Made by a program: the position numbers and the translations under genes
Notes under the pieces: generated by a model
Seen by the model: the letters and a program-made list of their open reading frames with translations, nothing else
What the model was told of the DNA's origin: nothing
Databases searched by the model: none
Origin: Smittium mucronatum
Lineage: Eukaryota > Kickxellomycota > Harpellomycetes > Harpellales > Legeriomycetaceae
Length of the DNA: 30,732 nucleotides
Assembly (NCBI GenBank): GCA_001953115.1
Contig: LSSL01003077.1
Location: 1 to 30,732, forward strand
Direction of reading: 5' to 3'
In this document: one piece after another, positions 1 to 9,031 of the stretch
Numbering within the stretch: position 1 is the first letter of the stretch
How the letters are laid out: each line of letters opens with the position of its first letter

Positions 1-26
1 TCCTGTTTCGAGATGGTCCTCCTCTG

Positions 27-132
27 GAATCGCTGTCCTCCGAATCGCTGTGCGCTATCTCCACTACTCCCAACCAAGAGTAGTGCAATGCTGTGCGCTG
101 TCTCCACTACTCCCAACCAAGAATAGTACAAC
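27..132. repeat. Tandem 43-bp repeat, two units, preceded by a 15-bp repeat
   Basis: Two 43-bp units start at 47 and 90 with only a few differences, and the start of a third unit is visible at 133. Just before them, GAATCGCTGT occurs at 27 and again at 42. Unit 1 contains a perfect 8-bp stem (CACTACTC at 62-69, GAGTAGTG at 78-85) around an 8-base loop; in unit 2 the right arm has two changes that weaken the stem. The block is clearly less A+T-rich than the rest of the window. A 43-bp period does not preserve a reading frame, so it is unlikely to code. It begins at the window edge, so its true extent is unknown. Confidence 0.8.
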
Positions 133-152
133 GCTGCATGAAATTTTAGTCT

Positions 153-216
153 AGTGTACTTCGAAAAGTACACTTTTAAGCCCCTAAACCACGGAAAGGT
201 ATTTCACTCTTAGGGG
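153..216. other. Two inverted repeats abutting the transposon end
   Basis: AGTGTACTT (153-161) and AAGTACACT (166-174) form a perfect 9-bp stem with loop CGAA. CCCCTAA (181-187) and TTAGGGG (210-216) form a second, 7-bp inverted repeat. The second touches the first base of the left terminal inverted repeat of the neighbouring transposon. They could belong to the older sequence into which the element inserted or to a longer transposon end. No function can be assigned. Confidence 0.55.
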
Positions 217-1079
217 TGACCACTATCCTTAAGTGATTGTTATCTCTTATTAATTAGTTAGTTACAACTATTTAAACTTTGCGTATCAAATAAAATTTTA
301 TTCACAAAAAATAAAAAACTTTAATCCAACAATTTCACTACCCCATCCCCCACCTCCCTACATCACTAATATAATCATCATTATTTTTTCAGGTTGGATT
401 CTACACCCAGTTTTCAGAATTCAAATCTGAAAGTTGAATATATCCAAACAAAGCGACCAAACCGACAAAAAGAAAAGAAACGAAAATAAAAACGAAAAAC
501 TCAGCTCTATAATATTTAACCGGTGAAGAATTAGTTATTTTTGAATGGTTATCTTTTTTTCTTTATTAAATTTATTGGCCGAAGCTCAAAGTGTAAATAA
601 TTATTAGCAGCTTAATTTTTAAAAACCTTTAACCAGTATTCTATGTTTATTTATAGAATATTCGAATAAAAGCCTCACCTATTTCAAAAAGATATACTTA
701 AAAGCAGCACCGGGACGTATCTAAGTTTAATAAACCTTGGGTCAGCAACGGAGATAAACTTTTTCCTCCACAACCACTTTTAAAAAGAAAAAATATACAT
801 CATTTTGATAATAAAATAGTGCAGAGGCACATAAAAGTAAGTTTATTCATTATTCATTATGCATTCTTCATTATCTTCAATATTTTATATCCAAGTAATT
901 TTTTTTTGTATATGCATCTGAAATATATGAAATAAATACTACTTGAATAACTATAACAGAAAATCTGTTTTCAGTAGAAATAATAAAACGAAAATTTTTA
1001 ATAATTAATAGCGTAATTACCATCCAATTTATTTTTTTTTCTCTTATTTTTTTTGTTTTTATGCTTAAATCATGCTTTA
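216..1079. repeat. Left terminal inverted repeat
   Basis: This segment matches the reverse complement of 2900-3739 along nearly its whole length. Landmarks shared by both include the GTGACCACTATCC terminus, a C-rich patch at 341-358 (G-rich in the right copy), and the ATTCATTATGCATTC stretch near 850-875. Differences are scattered substitutions and small indels. The inner limit is fuzzy: similarity fades in the A+T-rich stretch after TTTTTATGCTT near 1070. It holds no gene of its own. Confidence 0.85.
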
Positions 1080-1329
1080 AAATTATTATATAATAAAAAA
1101 ATTTTATAAAATTTTTTTAAAATCAACCAAGTATACTGTCATTAATTTTGGATCCGCATAAGTCGATTTTTTTATCTAAAACGAATTTTGAATCAAGCAA
1201 TCGATATTTGAGCAAATTTGAAAAATAATAATACGACAAGTGCTTACTTTAAATCGAGACAAACATTCCTAAAGAAAAGATAAAAAATATAATGATAAAT
1301 TATTGCTTAAAGGGTGGAACCGCGTTTCA

Positions 1330-2734
1330 CATTAAATAATCTGATAAAATACTGAAATTTATCGATAAAAATATATTTTATGATGTTATTAAAGCGATAA
1401 ATTACAGCCTTGGTCATCCTGGTGCTGAAAAAACTTTTACAAGCTTTTCCAACTGCTTTTATGATCCTAAATAAGATATCATGAGGAAATTCGTCAAAAA
1501 ATGCCCAAAATGTCGAAAAATTAATACAAAAACAAAAAAAAACACATAATCCCAATATTTTTGGAAAGCAATTTTGAAAGAATAGAACTTGATCTTATAG
1601 ATATGAGAAGTAGACCAAGTTGTGGTTATAAATAATTTTTTGTAAATTTAACCATTTTAGTCATTTTAATTGGGTTGCACCTCTATGTACCAAATATATA
1701 CAGGAGGTTTTAAATAAGCTTAAATTCTTTATTTTCACTTTTTATATATCACAAAAATTAATTAAAACAGACAAAGGAACAGAGTTTTAACAAAGATTTT
1801 ATTGATTTATTCATTGCTCTCACAGGCAAAAATCCGGTATTCATTGCTCCAAGACATCCTCAAACAAATGGAATGGTAGAGCAAGCTCAAGCTTCTCTTT
1901 ACCGAAGAATCGACAAAATAAATGAAGAAACTGGAGAAAAAGAATGGTCCATGTAATTTTTTCGTTTTTATTTTTGTTTTTTATATAATTAATAATTTCG
2001 AAATATTCTGAAATGATGAATTAATTTTGTGATTAAAAAATATTTTTTTGCCGTATTTTTCATACTTTATGAATCTTTTTGTTTTAAGAGGTATAAAAAT
2101 TCCACCATCAAGAGCTGTTTATTTGCACGAATAGTGCACTAAAGTTGGATTTCTTTGAGAGTATTCTTGATAGATATATTTAGTAAGGTTTGATACATTG
2201 GATTACAATTTTGGGTTAAATCAAGATAATAGAAATATTGATGAAATACGCATGATTGAAAGAGACATTGATAATTTCGATTATCTCGAAAATTAAAGCG
2301 ATAATAATATAATTAAAAATGAAATACAAGAAAGAATAATAGAAAATCAAAGAGATTATAATGAATATTCCAACGGAAGCTTATTTTCATCTGAAGCAAA
2401 TTCTATACTATGACTATCTATTAGAAATAGTGAAATTTCATCGGAGAATATATTTAGAGAAAATAACCAGAGAATTTCTAATTACCAAATAGGTGATAAA
2501 ATCAAAATTCTTATATCTAAAGAGGGTCAAAATATATTAGGAGACAAGTTTTTGCTTGGATCGGCACAGGAAAAAATAGGAGATTCTTATGAAATCGGTA
2601 CAGGGTTTGAGATTATATATAGAAAGGTTCAAAAAATTTTTTTTTATAAGTTGGAAACAAATGAAAACATACTCGTGATAAACCAAAAAATATCTATAAG
2701 TGGAGCGTTTAGAAAAGCTTACGGTTGGATTTAA
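1330..2734 (+). pseudogene. Degenerate rve-type integrase/transposase
   Basis: This would have cut and joined the element's ends in the nucleus. An N-terminal H2C2-type zinc-binding domain shows GHPGAEKT (His at 1415-1417) and CPKC (1502-1513); the first His position seems to have become Asn. The DDE core follows: Asp in ELDLIDM (1591-1593), Asp in KTDKGTEF (1770-1772) and Glu in NGMVEQAQ (1879-1881). Spacing between the second Asp and the Glu is about 35 residues, as in DD35E integrases. PRHPQTNGMVEQAQ is the classic rve signature. The C-terminal part is open from ~2470 to the stop at 2732-2734. There are at least three frameshifts, one being an extra T in the run just after the second Asp, and several in-frame stops. 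The upstream start cannot be placed. Confidence 0.85.
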
Positions 2735-2899
2735 ATAATAGATATAAAATGTACTTGTAAAGTTGGATGTGATGAAAGCAAGTGAAAATGCAAAAAAAAC
2801 ATCAGAAAATGCACACTGTTTTTCCATGCTGAACATGATCACATATGCATCAATATAAATCCATTGATCCAAGCACAGCCATAGAAACCATTACAAATT

Positions 2900-3739
2900 C
2901 AATTTTTTAAAGCATAAAAACAAGAAAACAAGAGAAAAAAAATAAAGTAGATGGTAATTACGCTATTGATTATTAAAATTTTTCGTTTTATTATTTCTAC
3001 TGAAAACAGATTTTCTATTATAGTTATTAAAGTAGTATTTATTTCATATATTTCAGATGCATATACAAAAAAAAAAATTACATGGATATAAAATATTGAA
3101 GAGAATGAAGAATGCATAATGAATAATGAATAAACTTACTTTTATGTGCCTCTGCACTATTTTATTATCAAAATGATGTATATTTTTTCTTTTTAAAAGT
3201 GGTTGTGGAGGAAAAAGTTTATCTCCGTTGCTGACCCAAGGTTTATTAAACTTAGATACGTCCCGGTGCTGCTTTTAAGTATATCTTTTTGAAATAGGTG
3301 AGGCTTTTATTCGAATATTCTATAAATAAACATAGAATACTGGTTACAGGTTTTTAAAAATTAAGCTGCTAATAATTATTTACACTTTGAGCTTCGGCCA
3401 ATAAACTCAATAAAGAAAAAAAGATAGCCATTCAAAAATAACTAATTTTTTCGTTTTTCGTTTTTCGTTTCTTTTCTTTTCGTCGGTTTGGTCGCTTTGT
3501 TCGGATATATTTAACTTTCATATTTGAATTCTGAAAACTGGGTGTAGAATCCAACCTGAAAAAAAAATGATGATTATATTAGTGATGGAGGGAGGTGGGG
3601 GAGGGGGTGGGGAGTAGTGAAATTATTGGATTAAAGTTTTTTATTTTTTGTTAATAAAATTTCATTTGATACGCAAAATTTAAATAGTTGTAACTAACTA
3701 ATTAATAAGAGATAACAATCACTTAAGGATAGTGGTCAC
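2900..3739. repeat. Right terminal inverted repeat
   Basis: This is the reverse complement of the left TIR and ends ...GGATAGTGGTCAC at 3739. A 72-codon minus-strand frame at 2899-3117 lies inside it and is matched, but broken by stops, in the left copy. It is therefore chance reading of repeat sequence, not a gene. This copy keeps four G-runs at 3590-3612, while the left copy has only three matching C-runs. Confidence 0.85.
3590..3612 (+). other. Potential G-quadruplex motif in the right TIR
   Basis: GGG (3590-3592), GGGGG (3597-3601), GGGGG (3603-3607) and GGGG (3609-3612) are separated by loops of 4, 1 and 1 bases. This satisfies the usual G3+N1-7 rule for an intramolecular quadruplex. 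In the left TIR the complementary patch has three C-runs (341-344, 347-351, 356-358), so it does not meet the rule alone. Folding is inferred from the motif only. Confidence 0.6.
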
Positions 3740-4439
3740 TAAAAATGGATCACATCCACGAAATAAAGATCATATCTGCGATGGGATGCCATTCTCTTAC
3801 AACATAATATAAATTCTTAACTAAACATATATTAAAAGTTTTAAACAATACAGGTGCTTAAAAATTAATTTTTGAGGCACAAAATTTCATCGTTTTTAAA
3901 AATGAAACTATGTTTTTTTTCTAATTTTTGATTGTGAATTTCAAAATAAAAAAAAACATTATTTTTGGCAAATATAATCTTACTATAACTTAGTATTAGA
4001 CCACAATTTATCAATATTATACAAAAGATTTATTCAAATCAAGCTTTATCATCCTTTATCGATAAAAATACCGAAAATTACAAATAAAAATAGAAAAAAT
4101 ATATAAATTTAATAAGTCATATGGTACGCATTCTCGGATTACTCATCATTATTTCGCGAAATTGTAAATAACGAAAGAGAAATGGGTCGTTTAATCTTTA
4201 TTAAAATCTACCCCTAGTTTAATATTGGCCAATAATAGACCAACGCTAAATTAGTCTTATATTATACTTTATTGAATGGATCAATATTAAGTTACTCAGC
4301 TGGAATTATCTTTTATGTGATATTTGTTCCCAGTGTGCGAGAAATGCGATAATATATGTAAAAATCTCGTGTATTTACCAAAATTCTTGTGTCAACAGTT
4401 GATATAGATTAAAATTCTGCATTTGCAGCTACCATGGTG
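3740..4439. other. A+T-rich spacer, no gene seen
   Basis: This 0.7-kb stretch right of the transposon is A+T-rich and carries stops in all frames. I recognise no repeat, RNA gene or protein remnant in it. Confidence 0.6.
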
Positions 4440-6397
4440 CCAATAGCTCTGGTACTGAGTATAAGTGTATTATCTGGCTGCTTCATCAATTTTTATACGC
4501 TTTGAATATTCATGGCAATACCTTTGACTTGCAGAAGTTTGATAAAGTCCTTATTATACTTAAAAAACATAATAATCTACATCTTATTACCATTAATTCT
4601 CGGTTTAATGCGAAAGTAAAAATCAACTCTTGACATATACCTTTATAAGCCTCAACAGCAAAAAAGTAAATCATTCGAATTTCAACAGTTTTCACATGGC
4701 TTAATTATTGGTTTCCCCTTACGTTTCTTTTTACGGTAAAATATGACCAGTTTTAGTTTTCCATCAATAATAGTCGTTTTTGCGCCGTCGATACGATTTA
4801 TATTTCTTGATCGCATAATCTCAATATGTACCAGTAGCCAAAATGTCTTAATATTAAGAATAATCTCTGGTTGATCCTCATACGTAAAAATCCCTTTTAA
4901 ATAATTTATAATCATTATAATGTCTATATTAGGTATCAAGTAGTATTTCAGGCTATTCTTTTATAACACCTATAGTAGAATATGAATTCATACTCTATCA
5001 AGTATTGACATTGGGTTCTATTATAATTGGAATATGTAAGAATTTTCATTCTGATCGTGCTCACGCTTAGCTTCAAATCCATGTATTCTTGGATCTTTAA
5101 TTAATTTTTCTTGAAACCGATATCACATAGTTTCCAGATCTGTGTAAACGACAGTACTTGAACTTCTACTTTATTATAACAAGTTGTAAGTCTAATTGAT
5201 GGATTTTAACTTGATATTATGAAATATAAGGTTATCTAAGAGACAAATTAGTTTTTTAGGGTGATCCTCTGATTTGCCACACCATCAAAAAATATTTCTT
5301 GTTCTTGAATACAGGTAAATTGCCATCTTTCGGATCGCGAAGGATTTCACTTGCCTGAAGCGGGTATGGCTGAGCCATTGAAGGTTCCTATATATTTTGA
5401 TTAGGTAATACTGAGGTTCATATAGGTTTTAATGCCTTCTATTTTATCAGTTGCCGCTGAGCCTTTTGTATTAAATGAGAAATCAGGTTCCATGTCAGAC
5501 AAAATTATGATCTCTTCCATCTCGACCAAATTTATTTTAGTAAATCACGTCGCACGTAACTTTGGTTGTAAAACCAGCTGCAATACATTTATACCTTCTT
5601 GTTTGTGTGCGAAAGAAATATATTCACATATGTGATATTTATCAATGGTTCAGTTCTGAAAATGTCATTGGTGATAGAGACCACTCTGTTTATGTGTTTA
5701 GGAAACGCGAGGCGCCTCTGGGCTCAGGAATGATGAAAGTTATGTGATTTTTGGTCTTTTTTATTGTCAAAAAGCGGTGTGTCTACATTTTCACCCCAAT
5801 GCTAAAATTTTTTTGATGAATTTTCTCATTCCAAGCTTACCGAAACAAGACAGAGTTTTCGTATTGTCTGAATAAATTTAGAAAAAAGGTCCTAAAACTT
5901 CATTAAATCTTAGTTTAAAAAATACTGACAGAGGCTCCTTGCACTTTATTCGCATTTTAGATTGCGAATTATTCCAAAGCACTAAGTATCTTGCTTTTCC
6001 TATAACTATTTTCCATGATATGTAGCTCACATTCGTGAATTTTCCCAATTCTTGGAGTTCCGTAAAATATAAAGGCACCAAATTTCTTTAATTGGTTCCT
6101 AAAAAAAAAGAGGATATTCTACATTAACGGGTCTGATGGAGCTAAAATCGACAAACATGAAACTTTATTCAACCATGATACTTTTTTAAGTTTCATTAGC
6201 CCTCTCAGAATCAAAAGACCTGGAAAAAAAGACGCATAAATAGCCTTAACCTTGTCCATAAAACTCTCTATGGCATCTGAAGGATTCTTCACAGAGAAAA
6301 TTGGCCTCCCAGATTCCTGGTGTAATTCCCTAATCTTTGATATTGGAAAGTTCAGTGAATTTTCTTGATTTTTGATCACCATACATAGATTTATCAT
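4440..6397 (-). pseudogene. Unidentified decayed coding region (minus strand)
   Basis: Reading the minus strand, several stretches look coding-like rather than random: 6397-6119 (92 codons open), 6081-5878 (68 codons), about 5598-5420, 4939-4682 (86 codons) and 4695-4510 (62 codons). Three of these (6081-5878, 5598-5420 and 4695-4510) share one frame, which suggests a single long gene broken by stops and frameshifts. No catalytic motif could be matched to a family. I looked for reverse transcriptase, retroviral protease, integrase and zinc-finger signatures and found none convincing. Open frames of this length also arise by chance in such DNA, so the relic itself is only moderately likely. 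An old transposon protein is the simplest guess. Confidence 0.3.
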
Positions 6398-7019
6398 TTA
6401 TTGGGTTGAAGTTAACTCATAATTTTATAATTTTATTAGGTATCTAAGTTCAATTAGCTTCTAATGCAGCAATATTGTGCACATATGCACATCTCCTCCA
6501 ATTATCCGATGTATAGAAGATCTTCTAGATACTAAAAAAAAATTATCTTCTATTACCTCTCACATTTCATAAAATAGAACTAGTATCTTGGTGAAAGTAT
6601 AAAGACTTAGAGCTGGGAAAAATGGAAGAACCTGGATCTAGTAATAGTGCCAATTATAACATAATTATAAATAATTACTTGAAGATATTTTATCAATATA
6701 TGCATGAATGTGTATTTCAAGTTTAGGGACATCATATAATTCTTTCTGTAGACTAATTTGAATACTGATTTTATAAACTTCATTTTGAAGCCCAGAATTA
6801 GAGACACTGGTTCAAATTTCGAAGTTCCAAGACTTTTCATAATTCTCAGATCTTCTAAAGTATACAGAAAAAATTTCTTTATACCCCAGGGCTGGGATTA
6901 TCCATTTCCTAAATTTTTTACTTATCTAACAAAATTTTACTCCACTCATGATTTTCAAGTGAAATTCTCGGGTGACCTTCCTCTTGTGTATTTGCGGGTA
7001 AATATTCAATGATGTAGAT
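6398..7019. other. Ambiguous spacer with opposed open frames
   Basis: Overlapping open frames occur on both strands here: plus 6758-7012 (84 codons) and minus 6840-6607 (77 codons), plus further minus-strand fragments upstream near 7010-6880. They overlap, so at most one strand can be real. The minus-strand reading would continue the debris at 4440-6397. I do not recognise either product. Confidence 0.3.
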
Positions 7020-7166
7020 TCAGTGAGTCGTGGTCCACAAACAGGCTCAGGATTATTTAGCCTCAGAACCCTGAAAGGGATTTTAGCACCTTTAAAATTT
7101 TTCAAACCCTTCAGTTTTTCTTAAGCTTTTCCTAACATCGCTATTTTAATAAACATGTATTTTGAT

Positions 7167-7238
7167 GGCATGCCTGGGGTTTGAACTCTTCACCTTCTAG
7201 CTTAGGCGTCACAAATTATACCAAAAGGCCACAATTTC
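7167..7238 (-). other. tRNA-like relic (A box and B box at tRNA spacing)
   Basis: On the minus strand, GTTCAAACC (7186 to 7178) is a perfect match to the pol III B-box consensus GWTCRANNC. TGGCCTTTTGG (7231 to 7221) resembles an A box. The distance from the A-box T to the B-box G is exactly 45 bases, as in a tRNA without extra loop bases. CTAGAAGGT just before the T-arm also recalls the 3' side of a tRNA anticodon arm. However, the acceptor, anticodon and T stems do not pair, so this is not a working tRNA. It is more likely a decayed tRNA or the head of a tRNA-derived SINE. Confidence 0.4.
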
Positions 7239-7621
7239 AAGTCGATGCTTGACATTGAACTAGACACTTATACCTGAGTTGACAGCTATGTATCCAAATA
7301 CTTGGTGAGCGTTTGGAGTCATCGGATTTTACCACATACCCCCCACCCCCGGATAACCTCCGATATCACGCTCTAGAAGTATAGGTAGTCAATAATATTG
7401 CAGAGATGCTAAAAATAAGAGGATGTTATTTCTCTCTCTGACGCAATAGAAATGGATTCATTATTCTTGAAAGCTTAATAAATTTAGTGAGAGCTAGCTT
7501 CATTTTGATTTTCTCACTTTTTATTAATTTTTTGAGGTCATTTCCACACCTTTTCCCGTATCTCTCATAAATTTTATTATACTTTTAAAATTTTCTAGTC
7601 TGAATTGGGTAGCCATAATGA
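7239..7621. other. Spacer, no gene seen
   Basis: Mixed-composition spacer. It contains a C-rich patch (ACATACCCCCCACCCCC) near 7332-7350 and a short CT-rich run near 7430-7440. No protein or RNA feature is recognisable. Confidence 0.5.
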
Positions 7622-7834
7622 TTACGTTACCATAATACACTTTAATTTTTTTATAATTTCCACTGCTGGGTTATTTAAGATATGAGATGGGTCTTCTTTC
7701 AGCATTCTGCGAGTCAGGAGATAGATTAGTCGATTACCACGAGCAAGCACCACCTGGATTTTGTGAAGCGTCTAGATGGCTTTCTTAACCATGCTAGATG
7801 CTGAGTTGTTGTTCTTGGGATTCTCGTAGTTTAC
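7622..7834 (-). pseudogene. Unidentified coding-like relic, ~70 codons
   Basis: One minus-strand frame runs from about 7834 to a stop at 7624-7622 with a single internal TAG. The translation has balanced polar content, for example the stretch IQVVLARGNRLIYLLTRRML, unlike the Lys/Ile/Asn/Phe-rich chance frames nearby. I cannot match it to a family. It may be an outlying part of the minus-strand debris at 4.4-7.0 kb, or a separate insertion. Confidence 0.35.
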
Positions 7835-8825
7835 TTAACTACTCTTGCGAAATGAATTTATTAATATCTATTATTATAATTTGTTAGTTCAGTTTTGTAA
7901 AGGTTTTCAGATATTAATGATATTAGATTCTCGAGTTAAAGATAAGCTTATAGTGTTGTTACTGTAATGCTCGTAGAAATGTGTAGGTCCTTATAATTAT
8001 GTTGCTTGGATGTACTTTCCATTGTTAATTTTTCCACCTTCACTACGAAAAAATTAATAGAAAGAAGGGTTTCTGGAATCTGGGATTCCTAAATAATTAT
8101 TATGAAGAAAGTAACTTTCTAAATAGTTATTAAAACAAAATTTTGGGAACTCTTGTTTTTAGCTGGTTTAATTTCCTCAAGAAAATATATATTTTTTGTT
8201 GATACCAAGAACGAGTAAATTAGGACTTATTTAAAAAAAATCAATTTTTAATTTTTAATTTATGTGATTTTATCATTAAAGAATGATAAAACTCATTTTA
8301 TTACTTAAAATTACTTAAAATTTATATATCTACCAAATTCCAAAAATTCTTCATAACGCATGAAATAATTAATCTTAATCATTAGAATAATCTCTACTTA
8401 TTTCCAATTATTTTTTCGGCATTGCTTATAATCATTTTTCAATTTATTTATTTATTTTAAGATTCACCACCCCCCAATTATTAATATTTGAAAGTTGATA
8501 ATAAATGTGAATCGTGTAAATAGAACAATATAAAAACTGTTAATTGGGTTATTTTTCCATTATAATATATTAAAATAGACTAATTGATAAGTATAAAATT
8601 TTTCAAATAGGATAATTCTAAACAGGTTAATTTTATCTATGAAAAATACTAAAATAGTTTATTTTTTAAAATAAAAAATTATAAGTAAAATTTACTCCTA
8701 GTAGGTGAAATGAATTATAGGAAAAATATCAGACCGGATTTCTCGTAATTTAAATATAAATAGGTTGAATTACACTTCATCTAACCGATGAGAAATTTGC
8801 TTTACGGGCGCAAAATTACACCTAA
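7835..8825. other. A+T-rich spacer, no gene seen
   Basis: The spacer contains runs of A and T and a small direct duplication (ATTACTTAAA-type words near 8300). One minus-strand frame near 8050-7900 has a few coding-like words but is full of stops. I see nothing I would annotate. Confidence 0.5.
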
Positions 8826-9031
8826 TTGAAGCAATGTCAGAGGGGGGGGGGTCTTTCGGTTGGTAAATTGAACCCTTTTACCGTAGGTACGCAGCCAGTA
8901 GTCCGGCAGAGGAGATTATTGTATATAGGATAATAGTCTTTTCTATACGATTTTTTCTTTTTTTCATATTTTTTCAGTATATTTTTTAATGAAGTTATCT
9001 TACAATAAAATTCCGCTATACAAAAAAAAAA
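8826..9031 (+). repeat. 200-bp retroposon-like repeat, copy 1
   Basis: This matches 18799-18996 in the same orientation, with roughly nine in ten bases identical by eye. The first ~90 bases are much richer in G+C than the surroundings. It starts TTGAAGCAATG and ends with AATAAA (9004-9009) followed 12 bases later by a run of ten A (9022-9031). A run of ten G at 8842-8851 is longer than in copy 2. The polyadenylation-like signal and A-tract indicate an RNA-derived insertion: a SINE or a 5'-truncated LINE tail. Its first bases resemble the end of ORF2 of the LINE at 19-23.9 kb (CTTGAAACAATACC there). No clear target-site duplication is visible. Confidence 0.75.

Larger units (their letters stand above)
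216..3739 (+). mobile_element. DNA transposon with long TIRs and a dead rve integrase
   Basis: A ~3.5-kb element is bounded by inverted copies of about 0.85 kb (216-1079 and 2900-3739), both starting GTGACCACTATCCTTAAGTG when read inward. The middle 1.8 kb carries remains of a retroviral-type (rve) integrase. DNA transposons that encode such integrases include the Ginger/TDD and Polinton groups. The short single-gene interior argues against Polinton, so a Ginger-like (GIN) element is the closer analogy. I see no target-site duplication: the left flank is ...CTCTTAGG and the right flank is TAAAAATGG. The integrase is broken and the two TIRs have diverged, so this copy is an inactive fossil. 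Confidence 0.8.

Noticed and set aside
2537..2872. 111-codon minus-strand open frame, the longest in the window
   Set aside because: It is antisense to the C-terminal part of the integrase relic and its interior spacer, is Phe/Tyr/Ser-rich as expected of reversed A+T-rich coding DNA, and has no motif.
2899..3117. 72-codon hydrophobic minus-strand frame
   Set aside because: It lies inside the right TIR; the same sequence in the left TIR is interrupted by stops, so it is chance reading of repeat DNA.
4440..6397. Assigning the minus-strand debris to a retroviral-type polyprotein or an IS1595-like transposase
   Set aside because: A few words hinted at each, but no catalytic motif or conserved spacing was found.
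7167..7238. A functional tRNA gene on the minus strand
   Set aside because: Acceptor, anticodon and T stems do not pair although A and B boxes are spaced correctly; it is kept only as a tRNA-like relic.
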